DNA of 64,000 nt, from positions 1 through 64,000 of the forward strand of contig NZ_QPEP01000005.1 in assembly GCF_003577475.1 (NCBI RefSeq), written 5' to 3'. The notes below the pieces were generated by a model that saw only the letters and a list, made by a program, of their open reading frames with translations, was not told the DNA's origin and did not search any database. Every line of letters begins with the position of its first letter. Positions within the stretch are counted from its first letter, which is position 1. The stretch comes from Salinibius halmophilus (GTDB lineage Bacteria; Pseudomonadota; Gammaproteobacteria; Pseudomonadales; Natronospirillaceae). The position numbers were made by a program, and so were the translations under genes. This document shows, piece by piece, positions 17,556 through 26,986 of this stretch.

Positions 17556-19253
17556 ATGAAGTGCCCAGCTATAGTAGCAGCGGTATTGGTTTTGAGTGCT
17601 TGTAATCAAGTTGATAATGATCAAGACACTAGTCAGTCAAAAGGGCCTGCGAGTAATCTTACACCGACAGCTCAGATTTCAATTACACCCGTTGTTCCAG
17701 AGCCACCCCTAGCAACGCCAACACCTCTAGTTATCCCCACCGGTACACCTGAGCCTATTCCCGACGAAGCCTTGGCTAAATGCATTAACAATGAATTAGG
17801 TCTGGCCGAAACAGCACTGCCGACCTATGAACAGTTATATTCGATTAGATTTCTCAGCTGTTGGGATGTGAATTTAACAGATCTTAGTGGTATTGGTATG
17901 CTGGGTGCTGTTGAATACCTAAGCTTATCATACTCAGGGGTTACGGACATTAGTCCTTTAAGTCAGCTGCCTAGCATGACACATCTCTTCCTCTCTGGTG
18001 TGCCGACGGTAAAAGACTACTCTCCATTGGCCGATATTTCGACACTAACTAACCTTTATGTTCAAGACAATGAAATCAGTGACTTTTCAAGTTGGCGGCC
18101 GATACCTAACTTGCGTGAACTGTACGTCAATAGCAGTACTTTAGATGCATTTCCAGTACACCCAGAGCTGCAAGAACTTGATCTTTCAAATAGCGCTATA
18201 TCAACTATTGCTGGTTTTCCTAGCCTGCCCAAGTTGGTTTCACTAAATCTATCATCCAATCAACTTGCTTCAGTAGCAGAACTGCCAGAGCTTCGCGCAC
18301 TGGAGTCGCTTGAGTTAAATAATAACCCAATCATCGACTTGGCAGGCTTAAAAAATCTAGACAATCTCAGATATCTTGGGCTAATAGAAACTGGTATTAC
18401 CGAACTTGGTACCATACCGCATCTGGCTAACTTGGTTGAGCTTGATGCGCGTTGGAATGCGATTACTGATATTTCGGGAATCGAACGGTTACCAAAGCTC
18501 GAAAAGCTTAACTTGTATCTCAATGATGTCGAAAGTCTGAGCTCTGTTGCAGGCCTTACCAACTTAAAAACAATCTACCTAATCGGCAACGATAGAATAT
18601 CAGATTACTCACCGCTAGCAGGCCTGCCGAATCTAGTTGAAGTTGGCCTGAGAAGCAGCCAATTAGAATCGATGGCGAACTGGGCAAGCTATGCAAAGCT
18701 AGCTGACTTGTGGATTCAAGTCGAAAACATGAGCGACCTTGCTGCACTAGAGAGTATGCCTGCATTAAGTTCTCTCGACTACACTTGGTTGCATGGCAAA
18801 GACTTAAGCCAATTGCCAAACCTGCCAAAGCTTGAAACATTAAGCCTATCATTAAACGGCTTAGACAGCTTGGCCGGTGTACCGACTTATCCTTCCGTGA
18901 AAACGCTCGAACTATGGATGAATCGATTCACTGATGTAAATGGCTTGTCAAGCTTCCCTAATGTGACCAACCTTGATTTGTCAGATAATGAAATAACCAG
19001 CCTAGAGGGTATTGGCGGCGCACCAAACCTAACTTGGTTAGATTTGAGAAATAACAAGTTAACAGATGTATCCAGCCTTCCTAGTTTACCAAGTCTTGAA
19101 TGGCTTGATCTTCAGCTCAATCAAATCACAAGCTTTGAGGATTTTCCAAGCTTGCCTGAGCTAAAAGTTCTACAAATCTGGGATAACCCTGTTACCGACT
19201 ATTCTGGTATTCAACACCTTATTGATGACCCGAATGTAGTAGTGCGCCGCTGA
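17556..19253 (+). CDS. Leucine-rich-repeat lipoprotein
   Basis: 565 residues from the ATG at 17556, which follows an AAAAGGA ribosome site and gives the lipoprotein signal MKCPAIVAAVLVLSAC. The longer frame from 17472 has no such signal. A Thr/Pro-rich linker (about residues 25-70) precedes about twenty leucine-rich repeats of 20-23 residues of the L-x-x-L-x-L-x-x-N-x-I-x-D type, SDS22/internalin-like. It should be exposed at the cell surface for protein binding. It is the first island gene and could be cargo unrelated to defence. Confidence 0.8.
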   Translation: MKCPAIVAAVLVLSACNQVDNDQDTSQSKGPASNLTPTAQISITPVVPEPPLATPTPLVIPTGTPEPIPDEALAKCINNELGLAETALPTYEQLYSIRFLSCWDVNLTDLSGIGMLGAVEYLSLSYSGVTDISPLSQLPSMTHLFLSGVPTVKDYSPLADISTLTNLYVQDNEISDFSSWRPIPNLRELYVNSSTLDAFPVHPELQELDLSNSAISTIAGFPSLPKLVSLNLSSNQLASVAELPELRALESLELNNNPIIDLAGLKNLDNLRYLGLIETGITELGTIPHLANLVELDARWNAITDISGIERLPKLEKLNLYLNDVESLSSVAGLTNLKTIYLIGNDRISDYSPLAGLPNLVEVGLRSSQLESMANWASYAKLADLWIQVENMSDLAALESMPALSSLDYTWLHGKDLSQLPNLPKLETLSLSLNGLDSLAGVPTYPSVKTLELWMNRFTDVNGLSSFPNVTNLDLSDNEITSLEGIGGAPNLTWLDLRNNKLTDVSSLPSLPSLEWLDLQLNQITSFEDFPSLPELKVLQIWDNPVTDYSGIQHLIDDPNVVVRR

Positions 19254-19365
19254 GCCATAGATGTCACCTTATATATGCCAGCAATTTAATGTGAACCAGT
19301 CCACTTTAAATGGCATTTTCCGTCCTTCTTGGTAAAGTGTTACACACTGTAATATTTTCATGGAA

Positions 19366-19392
19366 TCGCAATAGAAAAGCCTACTATTGCGA
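19366..19392. promoter_or_regulatory. Inverted repeat upstream of hsdM
   Basis: TCGCAATAG, a 9-nt spacer, then CTATTGCGA: a perfect 9-bp inverted repeat 29 bp before the hsdM start. It may be an operator or a leader hairpin; no regulator gene in the operon identifies which. Confidence 0.45.
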
Positions 19393-19421
19393 ACCATCTG
19401 CTTGGAAGGACGTTTCCACCA

Positions 19422-20039
19422 ATGACCAACAATAACTTCTCATCTACCGCCGCCTTTATCTGGTCGGTTGCCGACTTGCTTCGTGGTGATTTTAAACAGT
19501 CGCAGTATGGCCGTGTAATTTTGCCGTTTACGCTGCTGCGCCGCCTTGAGTGTGTGTTAGAAGCCAGTAAAGACAAAGTGCTGGCCGAGAACGACAAGGT
19601 CAGCCTAATGAAATTGCCAGAAGAGGCAGCAGAAAAGTTCTTGCTACGTGCCACTTTTGAAGCAGACGACACCAGCAAAAATCTAGCGTTCTTTAATACC
19701 TCGCCAATGAACCTTGGCAAAATGGGCCAAAGTGATATTAAGGCTAACCTAGAGGCTTATGTGCAGGCGTTTTCAAAAGACGCACGAGAGATTTTTGAGC
19801 ACTTTAAGTTCGACGAATTTGTAGGCCAGCTGGCCGACGCCAACTTGCTTTATAAGGTGGTCAAAAAGTTTGCCACCACCGACCTAAGCCCTCAGGCCAT
19901 TTCTAACCACGACATGGGTCTAGTGTTCGAAGAACTCATTCGCCGTTTTGCCGAAAGCTCGAACGAAACTGCCGGTGAGCACTTTATAATGTCATCTTTA
20001 TTTTTTACTAACGAATGCCATCTTCATAACGTAGCTTAA
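19422..20039 (+). pseudogene. hsdM: hsdM 5' part of the outer type I R-M system, cut by the inner element
   Basis: This is the N-terminal helical region of a type I methylase: [19 protein letters not shown] near residue 8, then RRLECVLE and NETAGEHF at the end. Host sequence runs only to 19986; the final 17 codons (ending HLHNVA) come from the inner element. The methyltransferase catalytic domain continues at 37137. Joining 19422-19986 to 37143-38884 gives 2307 bp, a perfect 768-codon gene. As it stands, the protein lacks the SAM-binding and NPPF motifs and should be inactive. Confidence 0.92.
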
Positions 20040-20048
20040 ACTGTTACC
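19981..20048. repeat. Left end of the inner element: core and recombinase-site-like motif
   Basis: The ACTTTA core at 19981-19986 is followed, 48 bp inside, by CTTAAACTGTTACC (20035-20048). This is close to the motif TAAAACTGTTACACC at the other end and in the same orientation there. Confidence 0.6.
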
Positions 20049-20052
20049 CTAA

Positions 20053-20970
20053 TTATTTTAGTTTCCCACAGCAGTATTTATACTTTTCACCACTTCCACA
20101 TGGACAAATTGAATTTCTAGAAATAGCTTTAGGCTGTTCCAATATGTTTTTTAATAATGGTTCAAAATCATCAAGTTTAGATGCTTGGATCACATAGCCA
20201 AGGTTAATCATAATATCCGTTGTAGAAATTGCTTTTGTATCTGTGGGTGCTTCAATAACCTCAATTTCACCTGTAGCTTTTCTAATTGGCCCCGCATACA
20301 AAGTTCCAAGCAGTGCAACTCTATTGCCAGCGCATAATGCTCCCTTTTCATCTAGAAACGAGCCTATGTTGGCTAAAAAAACAGGAGAACCACTTGATCC
20401 CGGAAAACAAGCTGCATCAATCACAAACTCTTTTTTCCCATTGTAAGGTAACTTAGGATGAGTAGCAGTTATACCTCTTCTAATGATTGGCAAGTTATGT
20501 TGAGAATCCCAAATCCCGTTTGGGTATCCAATCATGATGATCTCTTCCATTGTTGAAAGTTTGCTCAGTAACTGTGGGGATGCAATGACAGGCTTAGCTA
20601 AAGGAACAATATGAAACTGGTGATTTGTGTTTTCTATTTGACTCAATAACGGAGCAATTGGAAATATTGCCAAATCAACGTTGTGTTCAGGATGTGGAAT
20701 ACATTGGTTTTCGAAATCGTTAATTTCAAATGTTTTCATTTGGCCCAAAAGAGGCTTGTTATCTTTAGCCAGAGTAAGTGATATTGATCCTTTTATTGCG
20801 CCATTAACAACGTGTTTATTTGTAACAATGCAAGGGACTTGTTTATCTTCAGATTCGAAGAAAACGTAAAAATAACCACTTCCTGTAGAAGTTGCTCCGT
20901 TAGCTAAAACGCATTCTATCCTTACGGTAGAATGAATAAGCTCTTCAATAGGGTGTTTAAAATCACTCAT
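20053..20970 (-). CDS. Trypsin-like serine protease with C-terminal SEC-C zinc motif
   Basis: 305 residues without a signal peptide, so probably cytoplasmic. The catalytic pattern is that of S1/HtrA-type proteases: His in CIVTNKHVVNG (near residue 53), Asp in NVDLAIFPI (near 100), and Ser in AACFPGSSGSPVF (near 194). The C terminus, NSICPCGSGEKYKYCCGK, is a SEC-C zinc-binding motif. Trypsin-like proteins of this kind occur in many defence loci. It is the last gene of the seven-gene leftward operon, overlapping the metallopeptidase gene by 8 bp. Its target is unknown. Confidence 0.8.
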   Translation of the reverse strand: MSDFKHPIEELIHSTVRIECVLANGATSTGSGYFYVFFESEDKQVPCIVTNKHVVNGAIKGSISLTLAKDNKPLLGQMKTFEINDFENQCIPHPEHNVDLAIFPIAPLLSQIENTNHQFHIVPLAKPVIASPQLLSKLSTMEEIIMIGYPNGIWDSQHNLPIIRRGITATHPKLPYNGKKEFVIDAACFPGSSGSPVFLANIGSFLDEKGALCAGNRVALLGTLYAGPIRKATGEIEVIEAPTDTKAISTTDIMINLGYVIQASKLDDFEPLLKNILEQPKAISRNSICPCGSGEKYKYCCGKLK

Positions 20971-21790
20971 TCAAATACATCTCCGCCATGTCATCTAATT
21001 TGGCTTTTACTTCTTTCCAGCTAGGCATTACTTGGGTTAATAAGCGCCAGAAACGATCGCTGTGGTTGTGTTCTGCAATATGGCAAAGCTCGTGTAGTAT
21101 CACGTAATCAATGCATTCTTTCGGGGCTTTAACGAGGTGAGGGTTGAGCATCAAGTTGCCTTTAGTTGAGCAGCTTCCCCATTGCTTTTTCATTGCCATC
21201 ACACGAAAAGAGGGAATGCCTGTTACCCACGTGGCTTTCGGAAGTAGTTCGGCTAGTCGCTCGTGAAAAATTGCTTTTGCTTTATGTTGATACCATTTGT
21301 CGATTAACGGTTTAATTTTCACCAACCGATCATCAATTTCTTTACTGACTTCATGCTTGATTGTTACGTTCAATTTGCCACGGCTTAGCTTTGCGTTAGG
21401 TACTTGCTCGGCATCAACAATTATCTTAAGTACATAGCGCTTGCCTAGATAAAACTGAGTTTCACCGCTCTCGTAGCATTTGGGTAATACCGTATCTTTT
21501 TGTTTAGCAAATTCATCAATGCTTTGCCAAATCCATCTGGCACGCTTATGCATGGCATCTTGAATAGCATCATTACTTGCATCATGTGGCACTGTAGCCA
21601 CAACACGCTGATCAGGGTGAACCTTAATAATTACCTTGCGTGCTGTTTTTTTAGCATTTTCAGCAGGCTTGGTTTTACGAATCACATCATAGTGAATGGT
21701 GTCGTTACCATAAGTAAAAACACCACGCTCATTGGGTGTTGTTCGGCTTTCTTTTGGGGAAATTGCAGCAGCAACGGCTTTTTTACTCAC
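20963..21790 (-). CDS. YgjP-like zinc metallopeptidase (DUF45)
   Basis: 275 residues. The zinc motif is VILHELCHIAEHNHSDRFW (near residue 230): HExxH with a downstream His, as in the YgjP/DUF45 family. MKKQWGSCSTKGNLMLNPHL precedes it, the typical W-G-S-C block of that family. Members are frequently encoded directly after hsdR in type I R-M operons, as here (5 bp downstream of hsdR). Role in restriction is not established. No signal peptide is visible, so it is expected in the cytoplasm. Confidence 0.85.
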   Translation of the reverse strand: MSKKAVAAAISPKESRTTPNERGVFTYGNDTIHYDVIRKTKPAENAKKTARKVIIKVHPDQRVVATVPHDASNDAIQDAMHKRARWIWQSIDEFAKQKDTVLPKCYESGETQFYLGKRYVLKIIVDAEQVPNAKLSRGKLNVTIKHEVSKEIDDRLVKIKPLIDKWYQHKAKAIFHERLAELLPKATWVTGIPSFRVMAMKKQWGSCSTKGNLMLNPHLVKAPKECIDYVILHELCHIAEHNHSDRFWRLLTQVMPSWKEVKAKLDDMAEMYLNE

Positions 21791-21795
21791 TCTCT

Positions 21796-24700
21796 TTAGC
21801 CCCTTGCTAAGCCTAAGCGAGTAATCTTAAGCACTTCTTCAATCAGCTTTTGAGCGTTTTCAAGGCCAAGATCAGCAAATAACAGCGGCAACAGCTTCAT
21901 GTGTATGGCGTTTTCAATCTCCGCAGGATTGATTGAATACTCAGCAACAGCGGTATTCACTACATCATCAATGCTAAACGCCAACGCTACGAGTTTATCG
22001 TTATCTAAGGCTTTGTCATGCAAGAATTCAGCGTCAAATAAGTGCTTAAACAAACCAAAGTAGGCTTGTGCATGTTTATTTAACTTGCCGGAGTCATCTA
22101 CAAAGTCATTGGGAACATCAGCGACTTTGCGCTCTTTTACTTCCTGTTCAAAATCAGCAAAAAGGATGTATTGCTTAACTGGCGCATCGAACATCGCTTT
22201 GGCATCTTCAATCGCCTTTTTAAGCATTTTAGAAAAATACTCTTGAGCATAAGGATCATCAGCTAAGTCTTGCTCAATCATCTTAGTTATTCGACCTGTA
22301 ATTTTATCGGTCTGGTTACGAGCTTCGTCATCGCTCATATCCTGTGGCTTAACGTCTTTTCCTAAATTACCGACCAAATAGGCACCGTCAGGCTCTTTAA
22401 CTTCAATACCAGCAATATGCTTGTCTAGGAGGCTACGAATATCTTCTGCGTATTCATCATAATTAATGGTTTCGTCAGCATCTTCACGAACTTGTTTACG
22501 CAAATCGACAAAGGCTTTTAGGTCACGTTTGTACAAGTCACGCTTATTATCAAAAGATTTATCTTCAAAGTAAGTTGCCGATTGCAGCGCTACTTTCATA
22601 CAGTTTGAAAATACGGTCAGTACCGAATAAAAGTCATCACGCTTTTTAAGATTTGTATCAACAAGCTTACCATCGACATCTTGCACCTTTGGCGCTAACG
22701 CTTGACGAAGTGCTGGGCCATCTTGCTTGTTTTTAACCCCATCAAATATCGCCCATAAATCGCTATGCAGCCCCGGAAGCTTTTTGTATTCCGTATCCAT
22801 GCGGTTATACAAACCTTTCAGATCGTCAATATCAAAGCCGCCTTGGGTACGCTCAGCAAGGTCTTGGTACTTCTCAATGGTGGTATCAAGCTCTTTTAAA
22901 ATGCCTCGGTAATCGATTAAGTAACCAAACTGCTTTTTGCTATGCAATCGGTTAACACGGGCAATTGCTTGGATAAGGTTGTGCTCTTTAAGGGGCTTAT
23001 CGATGTAAAGCACTGTGTTCTTTGGTTCGTCAAAGCCTGTCAGAAGCTTATCAACAACGATCATGATGTCTGGGCCATCATCTCTACCAAAGTCTTCAAT
23101 AATGGCTTTGGTGTAGGCTTTTTCGTCCATTTTATTAACGTTAGCCTTCCACCAGTTTTGCACAATGTCCTTACTTTCTTGATCAACCGCTTCGTGACCC
23201 TCACGAGTATCTGGAGCCGACATCGCCACAACCGATGTCACCGTGCCTATTTTATCCAATGCCTTCTTATAACGAATTGCAGAGGCTTTAGAATCGCAAG
23301 CCAATTGGCCTTTTAAGCCTTGCTGTTTAAAGTTTTGGAAGTGGTCAGCAATATCATATGCGATTAATTCAATTCGACCTTCAGTTTGGTAGATCTGACC
23401 TTTCTGAGAAAACTTCTTCTTCAGATCGGTTTTTTGCTTATCGGTTAGTTTGCTGGTGCTGCGTTCAAACCATGCATCAATGGCTTTGTCATTAACGTTC
23501 AGCTCTGGAATACGCTCTTCATACAAAAGAGGTGTTACGGTTTTATCTTCGACAGCCTGCTGCATGGTGTAAGAGTGGATGATCTTACCGAATTTGTTTT
23601 CAGTCTTATCGTCTTTTAACAGTGGCGTACCCGTAAAGGCAATATAGGCCGCTTTAGGCAGCGTCTGCTGCATACGGATATTATTTTCACCGTTTTGACT
23701 ACGGTGGCCTTCATCCACAAGTACAATAATGTTTGGGCTATCGTTGTAGCATTCTTTGTACTTAATCGCTGAGCCAAATTTGTTGATGATCGAGAAGATA
23801 ACTCGTTCATTCCCTTTACCGATTTGTTCAGCTAAACGCTTACCTGTAGTCGCCATTGCATCTTTTTTATCTCGGTCAGTTAATACACCGCCTGATGCAA
23901 AGGTTCTGCTTAGTTGATCTTCTAAGTCCACTCGGTCTGTCACTATGATCACTCGGCATTGCGCAAGCTCTTCAAGCCATATAAGCGCTTTTGACAAAAA
24001 CACCATCGTAAATGACTTACCACTGCCTGTGGTGTGCCAAATAACACCACCTTCACGAGCACCTGAATCATCAAACGTGTTAATTCGCTCAATAAGAGCT
24101 TTTATGCCAAATACCTGTTGGTATCGAGCGACAATCTTACCTGCTTTTTTATCAAACAAGGTAAACAGGCGACTCATATCCAATAGGCGCTCAGGGCGAA
24201 GCAAGCTGACTATAAGCCTATCTTGGTCGGTAACAGTTAAGTCTCCTGCTGCGACCAATGAAAGGTAGTCATTTTTCGCTTTGGCAGGACGATGATTAAA
24301 CAGCCCATTTAATTGTTCATCGCTCAGTTTATGATTTTTTAGCCTGACAAATTCAGCTTCAGGGATTTGTTCTTCCTTCCACTTCGCCCAGAACTTTTCA
24401 GGGGTGCCGCATGTCGCATATAAACCTTCATGCCCATTTACTGCTAATAGTAATTGGCTATAGGCATACAAGTGAGGGATTTCAGCCTGTCCTTGATTCC
24501 GAATATGCTGAGAAATCGCCTCAGCGTTGGTCGATTTACCTTCTTTGTTTGAATCTGGGCGTTTCGCCTCAATCACTACTAATGGCAAGCCATTCACAAA
24601 ACACACAATATCTGGAATTCGATTGCCAGTGCCTTCGGCATTTTGAACCACTAATTCTTCGGTAAAATGGAATTGGTTATTATCAATATTGTGCCAATCA

Positions 24701-25086
24701 ATGAGTTTAATGGTGGGGGAGGCTTTTTTTCCGTCTATAAATTCGGTAACGCTAACACCATACATAAGCGCATTGTAGATTTTCTCATTAGCCGCTTTTA
24801 ACCCTAAGTTCATGGCAGGGTTTAGCTCATGCATTACCTTATCAATTGCGGCCTCTGATAATGTATGTTGCTTACCCGCAAACGAGAACGTTTGCTTTGC
24901 TAAAAAAGCACGCATTACAGGGAGTAAAATAACCTTATGTGTGCTTTTCTTTTCGCTAACTAGAGAGTTTCCACGCAGCGCTTCGCATTCACTTGGTGGA
25001 ATAAAGGTGTAACCTAGATTCGTTAACAGCGTAAGAGCTGGCAATTTAGCGCTGAATTCTTCTTGGAAGTTTAAGTGGTTATTCAC
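21796..25086 (-). CDS. hsdR: Type I restriction enzyme R subunit (inner element)
   Basis: 1096 residues, normal for HsdR. The N-terminal nuclease has the PD-(D/E)xK-like pair PDIVCFVNGLPLVVIEAKRP (near residues 160-180). The helicase motor shows Walker A in HTTGSGKSFTMVF (near 352), motif II as VDEGHRSQ (near 459), motif III in AFTGTP (near 482) and motif VI in QAIARVNR (near 712). It translocates DNA and cuts at a distance in complex with HsdM and HsdS of the same operon. It is clearly a different subfamily from the outer HsdR at 41333. Confidence 0.95.
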   Translation of the reverse strand: MNNHLNFQEEFSAKLPALTLLTNLGYTFIPPSECEALRGNSLVSEKKSTHKVILLPVMRAFLAKQTFSFAGKQHTLSEAAIDKVMHELNPAMNLGLKAANEKIYNALMYGVSVTEFIDGKKASPTIKLIDWHNIDNNQFHFTEELVVQNAEGTGNRIPDIVCFVNGLPLVVIEAKRPDSNKEGKSTNAEAISQHIRNQGQAEIPHLYAYSQLLLAVNGHEGLYATCGTPEKFWAKWKEEQIPEAEFVRLKNHKLSDEQLNGLFNHRPAKAKNDYLSLVAAGDLTVTDQDRLIVSLLRPERLLDMSRLFTLFDKKAGKIVARYQQVFGIKALIERINTFDDSGAREGGVIWHTTGSGKSFTMVFLSKALIWLEELAQCRVIIVTDRVDLEDQLSRTFASGGVLTDRDKKDAMATTGKRLAEQIGKGNERVIFSIINKFGSAIKYKECYNDSPNIIVLVDEGHRSQNGENNIRMQQTLPKAAYIAFTGTPLLKDDKTENKFGKIIHSYTMQQAVEDKTVTPLLYEERIPELNVNDKAIDAWFERSTSKLTDKQKTDLKKKFSQKGQIYQTEGRIELIAYDIADHFQNFKQQGLKGQLACDSKASAIRYKKALDKIGTVTSVVAMSAPDTREGHEAVDQESKDIVQNWWKANVNKMDEKAYTKAIIEDFGRDDGPDIMIVVDKLLTGFDEPKNTVLYIDKPLKEHNLIQAIARVNRLHSKKQFGYLIDYRGILKELDTTIEKYQDLAERTQGGFDIDDLKGLYNRMDTEYKKLPGLHSDLWAIFDGVKNKQDGPALRQALAPKVQDVDGKLVDTNLKKRDDFYSVLTVFSNCMKVALQSATYFEDKSFDNKRDLYKRDLKAFVDLRKQVREDADETINYDEYAEDIRSLLDKHIAGIEVKEPDGAYLVGNLGKDVKPQDMSDDEARNQTDKITGRITKMIEQDLADDPYAQEYFSKMLKKAIEDAKAMFDAPVKQYILFADFEQEVKERKVADVPNDFVDDSGKLNKHAQAYFGLFKHLFDAEFLHDKALDNDKLVALAFSIDDVVNTAVAEYSINPAEIENAIHMKLLPLLFADLGLENAQKLIEEVLKITRLGLARG

Positions 25087-25087
25087 A

Positions 25088-26986
25088 TTACTCTCCCTGT
25101 AACAATTTAAAAGTTTTTTGATGTATAAAGCTTTTACAAGAACGGTAAATTGTCAGTAAATTAATCCCAAAGAAACTACCCAACATATTGAGTACAAATA
25201 CGATCAGTATCGCTGATGTAGTTATGCTTAATTTTTGATACTCAGGAGAAATGTATTGGGGTAATAACTCCTTTGGCAAAGCTAATAACGCTACCCAAAG
25301 TACCACCCCTGCAAGAGAGAGGGATAATAGTATTGAAGGTATAAATGAAACTACATTTGCTATTTTTCCATGTCTCAACTTCGTTGCTTCAAGTTTAGAA
25401 TCTTTCCCGTCAATGTCGCTTTGAAGCTTAGATATTTCTAGCTCTTTTTCTTCAATGTGTTTCTTCTTTATAGCCTCAACAATGTCAAAAACATCTTCAT
25501 CTGAAAAATTCTCGCCCACATCGACAGAGACATCGTGAACCATACCAAGTAGATCTGAATCCCATCTCACTTGAATTAGGTCTGCCTCGGTAATTTTTTT
25601 ACTTTTCTCTAATTGCTCAAGTTTGGCTATAAAACTTTTCCAGAATTTATCATTGGTATAAAGCAAACCGTAAGCAGATGAGATGATTTGTTCCATTGGA
25701 AGGTTGCCAAATAGCTCAGGCTTCTTCAGCCAGAACATTGCTGTCATCCATTGTTCAGAAACAATTAAAGGAATGGCTTTTTTGGGTATTTCTTCTTCAA
25801 AAAATTTATTAGCTGTTGTTACTAGCCCTGTATTTGGAGTTACAAACACTGAGAATGACTGATCCAAATCAGAAATCAGTTTCCCCTCACGTATATTGTA
25901 GATGCGTGAAATACACACTGTATCATGCTCTAAATTTTTCGATTCTTTGAAATTTGTTGATATAGCTTTTTCAAGTGCAATCTCGTCACACTGAAATTGT
26001 CGCTTAGGTTTAAAACCGTACCTTATAGCTATCTCCATATGTTCTAACGAAGATTTGAGTAGCTTTATTTCTGTGTCTAATCTAGCTGAGTCATACCCCA
26101 AGTGGCGCAGAAGCTCTAATGTTTTGATATTGAATCGCTTATAGTTTTTTCGAGCAAGATCATCTTTCCAAGCTGAAAGCAACTGCTCCGTTTCATCTAA
26201 AGTTTTATCAAATACACAAAGGTTAATACCAACATTTTTAAGCAGAGTAACAAATTCTTTTAAAGAGTTTTGCTTTTGCAATCCGCTAAAGCCTAAAAGA
26301 CCCACGACAATTGGAGTATCAAGGTATACTGTTAAACTTTGATAATTACTTTTAGTCCCTATCTTGTCTGCAAAACATAAGTAGTTTGCCAGTAACATGC
26401 CTTTCACGATTCGTGAAAAATGATCTAATGAAGACGTTTTGTTTTTATGAATATGACTTATGAAAGATGCGGTAACATGATCCGTGTTCTTTAACTTTTC
26501 TTTAAGTTCATTTTTTTCGAAAGCTTTCGCATCTGAAACACTAGCTATGTTTTTATAAATGAACTGTTCAATTAAAATATCGCACTCGTTTGGCGATAAT
26601 TCCTTATCGAATTTGTTTTTTGCGAATTCGATAAAATCTTTTCGCAATAATTCCAACGATACCGCTATATCTTCTTTCTTTTCGTGATAACCATTCTTCC
26701 ACTGGTTAACCTTCTCAATATTTGGAATAAAGACATGATTTTCTCGATGAAGTAGTCCTCTTTTTTTAGCTCGCGTTATAAAAACTTTTATCGCTGAGAT
26801 TGGAGGTTTAAAACCAAAGGATTTTGCCAGCTCATCTTGAAGAATTTCAGGAGTAATCTCCAATTTACCCAGATCAGACAAAGTGACCGCAATAAATGGC
26901 AAAAATAAATCTATTTCATCTGAAATTTCATTTGCTTTTAAAGACTCTAATAGTGCTAACTGTACTAAAGGACTACTAATTTCCAT
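25088..26986 (-). CDS. PIN-like domain protein with C-terminal membrane helices
   Basis: 632 residues from the ATG at 26986, which overlaps the hsdS stop (TAATG). The middle resembles a PIN nuclease fold: LTVYLDTPIVVGLLG with a first acidic residue near 223, an acidic helix DKTLDETEQLL, NLEHDTVCISRIY near 355, and the final FSVFVTPNTGLV strand. The N-terminal 120 residues look like a helical or winged-helix region. A charged coiled coil at about 510-535 leads to two hydrophobic helices (near 542-570 and 585-612). It may be a membrane-tethered RNase. Its place between hsdS and hsdR is unusual. The fold assignment is from motifs only. Confidence 0.6.
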   Translation of the reverse strand: MEISSPLVQLALLESLKANEISDEIDLFLPFIAVTLSDLGKLEITPEILQDELAKSFGFKPPISAIKVFITRAKKRGLLHRENHVFIPNIEKVNQWKNGYHEKKEDIAVSLELLRKDFIEFAKNKFDKELSPNECDILIEQFIYKNIASVSDAKAFEKNELKEKLKNTDHVTASFISHIHKNKTSSLDHFSRIVKGMLLANYLCFADKIGTKSNYQSLTVYLDTPIVVGLLGFSGLQKQNSLKEFVTLLKNVGINLCVFDKTLDETEQLLSAWKDDLARKNYKRFNIKTLELLRHLGYDSARLDTEIKLLKSSLEHMEIAIRYGFKPKRQFQCDEIALEKAISTNFKESKNLEHDTVCISRIYNIREGKLISDLDQSFSVFVTPNTGLVTTANKFFEEEIPKKAIPLIVSEQWMTAMFWLKKPELFGNLPMEQIISSAYGLLYTNDKFWKSFIAKLEQLEKSKKITEADLIQVRWDSDLLGMVHDVSVDVGENFSDEDVFDIVEAIKKKHIEEKELEISKLQSDIDGKDSKLEATKLRHGKIANVVSFIPSILLSLSLAGVVLWVALLALPKELLPQYISPEYQKLSITTSAILIVFVLNMLGSFFGINLLTIYRSCKSFIHQKTFKLLQGE

